7,363 nucleotides of DNA, taken from the NCBI GenBank assembly GCA_046756445.1, contig JBHHWI010000129.1, forward strand, positions 1-7,363, written 5' to 3'. Source of the DNA: JACZWL01 sp046756445 (GTDB taxonomy: Bacteria; Pseudomonadota; Gammaproteobacteria; Steroidobacterales; Woeseiaceae). A program made the translations under genes and the position numbers. A model generated the notes under the pieces. That model was given only the letters and a program-made list of their open reading frames with translations. It was not told the origin of the DNA and made no database searches. Below, piece after piece: positions 1-6,375 of the stretch. How positions within the stretch are numbered: position 1 is the first letter of the stretch; each line of letters starts with the position of its first letter.

Positions 1-533
1 GGCGTGCAGGCGCTGACGAGCACGCAGTCCTCGCCGCCGGTGTTGCGGAAGCGGTGCGGCAGCCGGCTGTTGAAACGGTATGCGTCCCCGGGCGACAAGC
101 TACGGACCTGATCGGCTACGGTGACTTCCAGACGACCCCTGAGGATGATTCCGCCTTCCTCGGCTTCGTGGGTCAACATGGATTGTCCGGTGTCGGCGCC
201 GGGCCGGTAGCGTTCGTGGAGTATCTGCAGATTGCTCTCGGAAAGATCGGTGCCGACCTGCCGATAGGAGATCGGGCCGCTGCCGATCTCGCTCAGCTCG
301 GCCCGGGCGAAGAAGTACTTCTCCGGCTGCCTGGTATCGCTGGCGAAGAACTCGGCGAATGACACGCCCATCGAATCGAGAATGCGTTTCAGGAGACCCA
401 TCGACGGGTCCGTGCGACCGTTCTCGATCAATGAGACCGTGGCATTCGAGACCCCGGAATTACGTGCCAGCCGGCGCTGGGACAGCCCCTGCCGGGTTCG
501 CAGCGCTTTCAGACGAAGGCCGATATTGTCCAT
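1..533 (-). CDS. puuR: PuuR-type HTH-cupin transcriptional repressor (3' end cut by window edge)
   Basis: Translating the reverse complement from the ATG at 533-531 gives 177 residues, open to the window edge. Residues about 5-60 form an XRE/Cro-type helix-turn-helix (LRTRQGLSQRRLA, then SNATVSLIENGRTDPS), and residues about 105-176 form a single cupin_2 domain (HEAEEGGIILRG, SLSPGDAYRFNSRLPHRF). The visible end, VLVSACTP, matches the end of E. coli PuuR (185 residues, ending SAHTPTTF), so only a few residues and the stop are missing. PuuR represses putrescine utilisation genes and is released by the amine ligand; the relative PauR does the same for polyamine and beta-alanine genes in Pseudomonas. 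Divergent placement next to a puuB-type gene suggests it controls that operon and itself. An AAGGAC ribosome-binding site 8 bases upstream supports the start. Family is secure; the ligand is inferred and may not be putrescine. Confidence 0.9.
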   Translation of the reverse strand, partial: MDNIGLRLKALRTRQGLSQRRLARNSGVSNATVSLIENGRTDPSMGLLKRILDSMGVSFAEFFASDTRQPEKYFFARAELSEIGSGPISYRQVGTDLSESNLQILHERYRPGADTGQSMLTHEAEEGGIILRGRLEVTVADQVRSLSPGDAYRFNSRLPHRFRNTGGEDCVLVSACT

Positions 534-540
534 GGCATCT

Positions 541-546
541 GTCCTT
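541..546 (-). promoter_or_regulatory. Ribosome-binding site of the PuuR-type repressor
   Basis: On the minus strand this reads AAGGAC, with 7-8 bases before the ATG at 533-531. It fixes the start of the repressor and excludes the out-of-frame ATG four bases upstream. Confidence 0.6.
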
Positions 547-561
547 GCGTTGAATTGTTGA

Positions 562-567
562 ATTTTA
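562..567 (-). promoter_or_regulatory. Possible -10 element for the repressor gene
   Basis: The minus strand reads TAAAAT (five of six matches to TATAAT) about 29 bases before the repressor ATG, which would give a leader of about 20 bases. No convincing -35 hexamer lies 16-18 bases upstream; TTACGA is the nearest and is poor. The element overlaps one of the TGTTAA-type repeats, as expected for an autorepressed promoter. This is a weak call. Confidence 0.25.
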
Positions 568-643
568 TTAACAGGAGTCATCACCATCGTAATAAATTCA
601 GTATGTTAATGTCCAGTGTTTAAATATTGTTAACTTTTTGCGC

Positions 644-649
644 GGAGGG
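644..649 (+). promoter_or_regulatory. Ribosome-binding site of the PuuB-type oxidase
   Basis: GGAGGG lies 8 bases before the GTG at 658 but 14 bases before the first ATG at 664. The spacing favours GTG as the start; the alternative removes only two residues. Confidence 0.6.
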
Positions 650-657
650 TAAGCTGG

Positions 658-1956
658 GTGGTCATGAAATGGCCAGGCGAGCACATCGAATCGTATTACG
701 CCGCGACGGCCAACTGGGAAACGGATTATCCCGTGCTCGAAGGCGAGCACCGTTGCGATGTCGCGATCGTGGGCGCCGGTTATACGGGCCTGTCGACCGC
801 GCTGTTCCTTGCCGAATGGGGTTACGACGTTGCTCTGATCGAGGCCAACCGCGTGGGCTGGGGCGCTTCGGGCAGAAACGGCGGTCAGCTGATCGATGGT
901 TTCGTCGACGTCGAGAAGATCGAGAAGCGGCTCGGCAGCGAGGCCGCGGATATCGCCTATCAGGTCGGGGTCGAGTGCCGTGACGTCGTATTGCAGGCGA
1001 TCGAGAAATACTCCATCAACTGCGAGCTCAAGTTCGGTTTCCTGGATCTGGCGCTGCGGGAAAAGGATATGGACGAGTTCCGCATCCAGATCGAGCGCAA
1101 ACGGGAGCGAGGATATCCGCACCAGATGGAACTCGTCGCCAGGGAAGACATGCATTCGGTCATCGGTTCGGATATTTACGTCGGTGGCCTGATCAATCGC
1201 GGCAACGGGCACCTGCATCCGCTCAATCTCTGCATCGGTGAAGCTCGGGCAGCCGAGCAGAACGGGGCAAGAATCTTCGAACAATCGCCCGTCACCAGAG
1301 TTCACCACGGAGACAGCCCGCGGATCGAAACCACGCACGGTGTCCTGCGTGCAAACAAGGTCGTGCTCGCCGGCAACGCCTATCTGGGCAGAGCCGAACC
1401 GAAACTGTTCGGCAGGGTTATTCCGGCCGGCACTTACATCATCGCGACCGAGCCGTTGTCGCGGGACCTCGCGGACGAGCTGCTGCCGCAGGACATGGCG
1501 GCCTGCGATCAGCGAATCGGGCTCAACTATCTCCGACTGTCCGCCGACAAGCGGCTCCTGTTCGGCGGCCTGTGCAATTACTCGGGCAGGAAGCCGAAGG
1601 ACATTACCGCGATCCTGCGCCCGAAAATGCTCAGAGTCTTTCCACAGCTTGAAGACACACGAATCGACTACGAATGGGGCGGCGATATCGCGATCAGCGT
1701 AAACCGGATTCCGCAGCTGGGGCGAATCGAGGGAAACACCTATTTCGCGCACGGCTATTCCGGCCATGGCGTGGCGCCCACGCACATCGCCGGCCGGATG
1801 GTGGCGGATGTGATCGCCGGCGACGGCGAGAGATTCGAGGTATTCGAGCGCGTGCGCCATCTGAAGTTGCCGGGCGGCAAGTGGTTTGCGAACCCGGCGC
1901 TGGCGCTCGGCATGATGTATTACCGTTTGAAAGAAGCATTTGGAGTAAACAGATGA
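658..1956 (+). CDS. puuB: PuuB-type FAD-dependent amine oxidoreductase (DAO family)
   Basis: The gene encodes 432 residues, the usual length for gamma-glutamylputrescine oxidase and related DAO-fold flavoproteins. Visible signatures are the N-terminal ESYYAATAN motif, the FAD dinucleotide fold GAGYTG at residues 39-44 with the ribose-binding acid E62, the GWGASGRNGGQ block (67-77) typical of PuuB relatives, and the C-terminal FAD-binding segment from N349-R350 through HGYSGHGVAPTHIAG (365-379). In E. coli PuuB oxidises gamma-glutamylputrescine to the aldehyde, releasing ammonia and H2O2. Relatives in the same family oxidise other secondary and N-methyl amines, so the substrate is open. There is no signal peptide and no C-terminal folate-binding (GcvT) domain, so any N-methyl oxidation would release free formaldehyde. 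The start is GTG 658 or ATG 664. The stop overlaps the next gene by 4 bp, implying translational coupling. The family is firm; the exact reaction is not. Confidence 0.85.
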   Translation: MVMKWPGEHIESYYAATANWETDYPVLEGEHRCDVAIVGAGYTGLSTALFLAEWGYDVALIEANRVGWGASGRNGGQLIDGFVDVEKIEKRLGSEAADIAYQVGVECRDVVLQAIEKYSINCELKFGFLDLALREKDMDEFRIQIERKRERGYPHQMELVAREDMHSVIGSDIYVGGLINRGNGHLHPLNLCIGEARAAEQNGARIFEQSPVTRVHHGDSPRIETTHGVLRANKVVLAGNAYLGRAEPKLFGRVIPAGTYIIATEPLSRDLADELLPQDMAACDQRIGLNYLRLSADKRLLFGGLCNYSGRKPKDITAILRPKMLRVFPQLEDTRIDYEWGGDIAISVNRIPQLGRIEGNTYFAHGYSGHGVAPTHIAGRMVADVIAGDGERFEVFERVRHLKLPGGKWFANPALALGMMYYRLKEAFGVNR

Positions 1957-3290
1957 GCGACAGTGCGGCAAGAAAACTGGACTTCGATCTGCCTGATCTT
2001 CAGGCGTACTGGATGCCGTTTACGGGCAATCGGTTTTTCAAAAAACATCCGCGAGTCATCACGCGGGCGCAGGGCATGCATTGCTGGACGCATGACGGCA
2101 GGCAATTGATAGACGCCGCCTCCGGCCTGTGGTGCTGTAATGCCGGCCACTGTCACCCGAAGATCGTGGATGCGATTCAGAGGCAGGCCGAAACGCTCGA
2201 CTATGCGACGGCATTTCAGCTCGGCCATCCCGGCGTGTTCGAGCTGGCAAACAAACTGACCGGCATCGCACCCGAGGGCTTTGACTATGCGTTCTTCGTC
2301 AATTCGGGATCGGAGGCCGTCGATACGGCGCTCAAGATGGCGCTCGCCTATCACAGAATCCGCGGCGACGGTGCGAGAACGCGCCTTATCGGGCGGGAGC
2401 GCGGTTATCACGGTGTCGGTTTCGGTGGCATTTCGGTCGGAGGCATTTCGCCGAATCGCAAGATGTTCGGTGCCATGCTGCCCGGCGTCGATCACCTGCC
2501 GCACACCCATAACATCGAGAAAAATGCCTACTCACGTGGCATCCCCAGTTGGGGCGCGCACCTGGCCGACGAGCTGGAAAACATCGTGGCGCTTCACGAC
2601 GCGTCGACCATCGCCGCGGTTATGGTCGAGCCGATTGCGGGCTCGGCGGGCGTCTTCATACCACCCGAGGGTTATCTGCAACGGCTGCGGGATATCTGCG
2701 ACAGACACGGGATCCTGCTGATCTTCGACGAAGTGATCTGCGCATTCGGCCGTGCGGGTGACAGTTTTGCCGCTACCCGAATGAACGTTATGCCGGATCT
2801 CATCACGACGGCCAAGGGCCTGACCAGCGGCACCGTTCCGATGGGCGCGGTCCTGGCCACGGCAGACATCTATGACACATTCATGACCGGCCCCGAAGAA
2901 GCGATCGAGTTTTTCCACGGCTATACTTATTCCGGGCACCCGCTGGCGGCGGCCGCCGGGTGCGCCACGCTGGACGTCTACCAGGAGGAAGGCCTGTTCG
3001 AGCGGGCGCGATCGCTGGAAGCGTATTTCGAGGACGCGCTTCACGGTCTGAAGGGCGAGCCCAATGTCATCGACGTCCGCAACTTCGGTCTTGTCGGCGC
3101 GGTGGAACTCGAGCCGATCGAGGGACAGCCGACCGCCAGGGCGATGGCCGTGTTCGGTCACTGCTTCGATAACGGTGCAATCATCCGGACAACGGGCGAT
3201 ACCCTTGCGTTTTCACCGCCGCTGATCATCGAAAAGGGCCAGATCGATCAGGTTTTCGATATCGTGCGCAAGGGGCTGAACGCCATCTGA
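1953..3290 (+). CDS. bauA: Class III omega-amino-acid (beta-alanine):pyruvate aminotransferase
   Basis: The 445-residue PLP enzyme has the full omega-APT signature. It opens with LQAYWMPFTGNRFF and GLWCCNAGH, both diagnostic of beta-alanine:pyruvate transaminases. The PLP phosphate loop NSGSEA is at 117-122, the ring-stacking YHG at 152-154, and the pyridine-nitrogen aspartate D259 sits in FDEVICAFGR. The Schiff-base lysine K288 is in TTAKG, the same number as in the Pseudomonas putida enzyme, TYSGHP follows at 325-330, and R412 probably corresponds to the carboxylate-binding Arg414 of that enzyme. The expected reaction is beta-alanine + pyruvate to malonate semialdehyde + L-alanine in the cytoplasm; such enzymes also accept taurine, beta-aminoisobutyrate, 4-aminobutyrate and diamines. 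The start is ATG 1953, which overlaps the oxidase stop (ATGA) and has GGAG seven bases upstream. The reading frame is open further upstream, but that part lies inside the oxidase gene and is not the start. Confidence 0.9.
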   Translation: MSDSAARKLDFDLPDLQAYWMPFTGNRFFKKHPRVITRAQGMHCWTHDGRQLIDAASGLWCCNAGHCHPKIVDAIQRQAETLDYATAFQLGHPGVFELANKLTGIAPEGFDYAFFVNSGSEAVDTALKMALAYHRIRGDGARTRLIGRERGYHGVGFGGISVGGISPNRKMFGAMLPGVDHLPHTHNIEKNAYSRGIPSWGAHLADELENIVALHDASTIAAVMVEPIAGSAGVFIPPEGYLQRLRDICDRHGILLIFDEVICAFGRAGDSFAATRMNVMPDLITTAKGLTSGTVPMGAVLATADIYDTFMTGPEEAIEFFHGYTYSGHPLAAAAGCATLDVYQEEGLFERARSLEAYFEDALHGLKGEPNVIDVRNFGLVGAVELEPIEGQPTARAMAVFGHCFDNGAIIRTTGDTLAFSPPLIIEKGQIDQVFDIVRKGLNAI

Positions 3291-3310
3291 CGTCAAAGAG
3301 GAATACGATC

Positions 3311-4828
3311 ATGGCCGAAAAAGCGGCAGCACTCGATGCAATAAGAAGGATTCCACACTGGATCGACGGCAAGGTCTTTGAATCGGCCTCGGACCGATAC
3401 GGTGAGGTATTCGATTCTGCGGCCGGCAAGCAATGCGCCGAAGTGGTCATGGCAACCGAGACCGACGTCGATGCGGCGGTGCGATCCGCGCAGGAGGCCT
3501 TTGCGGGCTGGTCGCGCACGCCGGTCCTGAAGCGCGCTCGCGTGATGTTTCGGTTCAAGGAACTGATCGAAAGAGACCGCTGTGAAATCGCGGCGCTGAT
3601 CACGCAGGAACACGGCAAGGTGTTGCATGACGCGGACGGCTCCATCCAGCGCGGCCTCGAAGTCGTCGAATTTGCCTGCGGCATCCCGCATCTGATCAAG
3701 GGCGAGTACTCGGACCAGGTGGGTGCCGGCGTCGACACCTACTCGATTCGCCAGCCGATGGGTGTCTGTGCCGGTATTACGCCGTTCAATTTTCCGGCAA
3801 TGGTTCCGCTCTGGATGTTTCCCATCGCTATCGCATGCGGCAATACTTTCGTCCTGAAACCCTCGGAGAAGGATCCGGGTTGCTCGCTGAAATGGGCACA
3901 ACTCATGCAGGAAGCGGGACTGCCGGCCGGTGTCCTGAATGTCGTTCACGGCGATCACGTTGCTGTCGATGCCCTGCTGACGGATCCGCGCATTGCCGCG
4001 GTGAGCTTCGTCGGCTCGACCCCGGTGGCGGAGCACGTGTACAGGACGGCCTCTGCGCACGGCAAGCGTGTGCAGGCGCTCGGCGGCGCAAAAAACCACC
4101 TGGTGGTGATGCCCGATGCCGACATGGACCAGGCGGCCGACGCGCTGGTCGGCGCGGGCTACGGCTCCGCGGGAGAGCGATGCATGGCGATCTCCGCCGT
4201 CGTAGCCGTCGGCGAATCGGCCGAGCCGCTTCTGGACAAAGTACTGCCACGGGTCGAGGCGCTCAAGGTCGGTCCCGGCACGGACAACAGCAACGACATG
4301 GGCCCGCTGATCACGGCGGAGCATCGCGACAAGGTACGTTCCTATATCGATATCGGCGAGCAAGAAGGCGCCAGCCTCCTGGTCGACGGCCGCCGGCACG
4401 AGAGCACCAAATCACCGGGTTTCTTCCTCGGGCCGACGCTTTTCGATCATGTAACCGCCGGCATGCGCATATACAGGGAAGAGATATTCGGCCCGGTGCT
4501 GACGATGGTCCGCGCAGAGACCTTTGACGACGCGATAAAGCTGGTCAACGACCACGAATACGGCAACGGCACGGCGATCTTCACGCGAGACGGCGACGCA
4601 GCCAGGGAGTTCGCTTCCGGGATTCAGGTCGGCATGGTCGGGGTCAACGTACCGATCCCGGTACCGCTTGCATTCCACAGCTTCGGCGGCTGGAAGCGAT
4701 CCCTTTTCGGCGATATGTCGATTTACGGCATGGAAGGTGTGCGGTTTTACACCCGGCTGAAGACCGTGACGGCGAGGTGGCCGACCGGGATACGTTCCGG
4801 CGCCGACTTTTCGATGCCGACGATGTAG
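3311..4828 (+). CDS. mmsA: CoA-acylating (methyl)malonate-semialdehyde dehydrogenase
   Basis: The 505-residue aldehyde dehydrogenase oxidises malonate or methylmalonate semialdehyde with NAD+ and CoA, releasing CO2 and giving acetyl-CoA or propionyl-CoA. Seen in the sequence: the NAD-site ITPFNFP with N160, the cofactor lysine K183 in KPSEKDPG, catalytic C291 in GERCMA, and the MmsA-specific GGAKNH at 258-263. The residue that is the general-base Glu in ordinary ALDHs is A256 here, as expected for CoA-dependent members. R114 and R290 appear to match the two arginines (124 and 301 in B. subtilis IolA) that hold the substrate carboxylate. The typical C-terminus GWKRSLFGD to TRLKTVTARWP is present. 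AGAGGA 8 bases before ATG 3311 supports the start, and 20 bases separate it from the aminotransferase. Next to that gene, malonate semialdehyde is the likely substrate (role of Pseudomonas bauC), but the sequence alone does not separate it from the valine-pathway enzyme. Confidence 0.92.
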   Translation: MAEKAAALDAIRRIPHWIDGKVFESASDRYGEVFDSAAGKQCAEVVMATETDVDAAVRSAQEAFAGWSRTPVLKRARVMFRFKELIERDRCEIAALITQEHGKVLHDADGSIQRGLEVVEFACGIPHLIKGEYSDQVGAGVDTYSIRQPMGVCAGITPFNFPAMVPLWMFPIAIACGNTFVLKPSEKDPGCSLKWAQLMQEAGLPAGVLNVVHGDHVAVDALLTDPRIAAVSFVGSTPVAEHVYRTASAHGKRVQALGGAKNHLVVMPDADMDQAADALVGAGYGSAGERCMAISAVVAVGESAEPLLDKVLPRVEALKVGPGTDNSNDMGPLITAEHRDKVRSYIDIGEQEGASLLVDGRRHESTKSPGFFLGPTLFDHVTAGMRIYREEIFGPVLTMVRAETFDDAIKLVNDHEYGNGTAIFTRDGDAAREFASGIQVGMVGVNVPIPVPLAFHSFGGWKRSLFGDMSIYGMEGVRFYTRLKTVTARWPTGIRSGADFSMPTM

Positions 4829-4833
4829 TCGTC

Positions 4834-4854
4834 CGGGCGATTCCGTATCGCCCG
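4834..4854 (+). other. Perfect 8-bp hairpin in the MmsA-BCCT gap
   Basis: CGGGCGAT (4834-4841) and ATCGCCCG (4847-4854) are exact inverse complements separated by the loop TCCGT. The hairpin starts 5 bases after the dehydrogenase stop and ends 9 bases before the transporter ATG, where a ribosome-binding site would normally lie. No T-run follows it on either strand, so it is not a standard intrinsic terminator. It could set relative expression of the transporter by RNA processing, stability or initiation control. Confidence 0.55.
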
Positions 4855-4863
4855 AAAACAATA

Positions 4864-6375
4864 ATGAAGACGAAGAACGCCAATATCGACTGGTTCATCT
4901 TCACGACGACCGTCATCGTGCTCGTGCTGGTATGCGGCTTTCTCATCGGGTCCGAGAGAGGCGCGCAGTGGGTTGATTGGGCGTTTTCCGGGATAACGCG
5001 CCAATTCGGCGTGATCTATATCTGGGCCGGCATTGCAACGGTCGCCTTCCTGCTCACGGTCGCGTTCGGACGCTACGGCCACACCGTGCTCGGCCCTCCG
5101 GCCGAGGCGCCGCAGTTCTCGTCGTTGAGCTGGGCGTCGATGCTGTTCGCCGCGGGAATAGGCTCGACCGTGATGTATTGGGGCGCTATCGAGTGGGTCG
5201 AGTACTTCACGGCGCCGCCATTCGGTGTCGAAGCCCGGTCGCTGGCAGCGGCCGAGTGGGCGGTGAGCTATGGCATATTTCACTGGAGTTTCGCGGGCTG
5301 GGCCCTTTATTGCCTGCCGTCGCTGTCTATTGCCTATGTCTACCACGCCAGGGGCCAGTCACAGCTGAGACTGAGCACGGCCTGCCAGGGTGTTCTCGGC
5401 CCGTGGTCCGAACGCTGGCCGGGGCGGGTGATCGACCTCTTTTTCATGATCAGCCTGATCGGTGCCGCATCGACCGGAATCGGTCTCAGTGTACCGTTGA
5501 TTTCCGAGACTCTGACCCGGCTGACCGCCTGGCCGGACAGCCTTGCGCTGAAGGTCTGGGTGATGCTGACCGGCACCGCATTGTTCGCGATCAGCGTGTA
5601 TCTCGGACTCGAGAAGGGCATCAAGCGATTGAGTCTGCTGAACACCGGCCTCGTTTTCGTATTTCTCGCGTTCGTGCTGATCGTCGGGCCGACATTGTTC
5701 ATCGTTAAATCCGGCACCAACAGTATCGGTGTCGTCTTGCAGAACTTTCTTCGAATGATGACCTGGACCGACCCCGTTACAGACTCCGGGTTCGTCGAAT
5801 CCTGGACCGTTTTCTATTGGGCCTGGTGGATCGCGCTGGGGCCGTTTGTCGGCATGTTCATCGCCAAAATTTCACGCGGCAGGACGATCAGGCAGGTAGT
5901 GCTGGGCACCATGGGTTACGGCAGCCTGGGTTGTGTGCTGGTATTCGTCGTCCTCGGGAACTACGCACTCGACCTGCAGCTCAGCGGAGAACTGGATATT
6001 GTCCGGCGATTGAGTGAACTGGGCGGTGAGGTCGCCGTGATCGATATCGTGATGTCACTGCCGTTGTCCTCCGTGATTCTGCCCGTGTTCGGGATCATCT
6101 GCTTCGTATTCATGGCGACGACCTATGACTCGGCCTCGTATACGCTGGCCGCGTCGGCGAGTCGCCGTCTCGCCGCAACACAAGAGCCCGCAACCACGCA
6201 CCGGGTCTTCTGGGCCTTCGCGCTCGGCGCCCTGCCCATCGCCCTTATCTATCTCGGGGGACTCGAACCCGTAAAAACGGCCGCCGTCGTGGCGTCGCTG
6301 CCCTTGCTGGTCGTCTATGTCCTGCTCGCGTGGTCACTGCTGAGGATGTTGGGAACGGCCGGTAACGGTACGTGA
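4864..6375 (+). CDS. BCCT-family (betaine/carnitine/choline) transporter
   Basis: This inner-membrane protein of 503 residues has about 12 hydrophobic segments, the first at residues 10-29. The family hallmark is clear: W314-T-V-F-Y-W-A-W-W (314-322), then GPFVGMFIAKISRGRTIR (326-343). The substrate/ion region includes AAGIGSTVMYWGAIEW (96-111), replacing the GMGIG stretch of BetP, and TTYDSAS (419-425), which resembles the Na2-site TM8 segment of BetP (T467/S468). CaiT is a similar length (504) and shares TAPPFG-like and LPLSS-like stretches, but here TM segments read like the Na+-coupled members, so sodium symport is inferred. Known BCCT cargoes are glycine betaine, choline, carnitine, ectoine, DMSP and similar methylated zwitterions. 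ATG 4864 was chosen because family N-termini begin shortly before the first membrane helix; a GTG at 4777 in frame would overlap the dehydrogenase by 52 bases. No clear ribosome-binding site is visible. Cargo is unknown. Confidence 0.9.
   Translation: MKTKNANIDWFIFTTTVIVLVLVCGFLIGSERGAQWVDWAFSGITRQFGVIYIWAGIATVAFLLTVAFGRYGHTVLGPPAEAPQFSSLSWASMLFAAGIGSTVMYWGAIEWVEYFTAPPFGVEARSLAAAEWAVSYGIFHWSFAGWALYCLPSLSIAYVYHARGQSQLRLSTACQGVLGPWSERWPGRVIDLFFMISLIGAASTGIGLSVPLISETLTRLTAWPDSLALKVWVMLTGTALFAISVYLGLEKGIKRLSLLNTGLVFVFLAFVLIVGPTLFIVKSGTNSIGVVLQNFLRMMTWTDPVTDSGFVESWTVFYWAWWIALGPFVGMFIAKISRGRTIRQVVLGTMGYGSLGCVLVFVVLGNYALDLQLSGELDIVRRLSELGGEVAVIDIVMSLPLSSVILPVFGIICFVFMATTYDSASYTLAASASRRLAATQEPATTHRVFWAFALGALPIALIYLGGLEPVKTAAVVASLPLLVVYVLLAWSLLRMLGTAGNGT

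Larger units (their letters stand above)
534..657. promoter_or_regulatory. Divergent AT-rich control region with repeated TGTTAA words
   Basis: This 124-bp gap separates the repressor from the amine-catabolism operon and is far richer in A/T than the genes around it. It contains ATTAACA (567-573), its exact inverted copy TGTTAAT (604-610), and a further TGTTAAC (628-634, inside the palindrome GTTAAC). There is also a near-copy TGTTGAA (556-562) within a tandem eight-mer at 550-565. The published E. coli PuuR site, as I recall it, is AAAATATAATGAACA, whose complement begins TGTTCATTAT, so the repeated TGTTAAT words are plausible operator half-sites. I could not identify a clear -35/-10 pair for the rightward operon; TAAATA at 621-626 and TATTGT at 625-630 are possible -10 elements only. 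Confidence 0.5.

Noticed and set aside
54..553. Two short plus-strand frames at the left end
   Set aside because: They oppose the PuuR-type gene on the minus strand, whose HTH and cupin motifs are unmistakable; the plus frames show no domain.
1674..1952. Upstream extension of the aminotransferase reading frame (93 extra codons)
   Set aside because: It lies inside the C-terminal coding region of the oxidase, is Arg-rich with no family match, and ATG 1953 has a good ribosome-binding site and gives the normal family length.
598..1971. A 457-codon open frame on the minus strand opposite the oxidase gene
   Set aside because: It is the antisense shadow of a GC-rich gene: the plus strand has clear FAD motifs over the whole length, while the minus translation has no recognisable domain and runs into the promoter region.
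3293..4399. A 368-codon open frame on the minus strand opposite the dehydrogenase gene
   Set aside because: The plus strand encodes an intact MmsA with all catalytic motifs; the minus translation is a His/Arg/Asp-rich shadow without a family signature.
4834..4854. Intrinsic terminator after the dehydrogenase
   Set aside because: The stem is perfect, but AAAACAATA follows it on the plus strand and GGACGAC on the minus strand, so there is no T-run for termination.
4777..4863. GTG 4777 as start of the transporter, adding 29 residues
   Set aside because: It would overlap the dehydrogenase by 52 bases, the extra residues are Arg/Asp-rich and unlike family N-termini, and ATG 4864 gives a typical BCCT start just before the first membrane helix.
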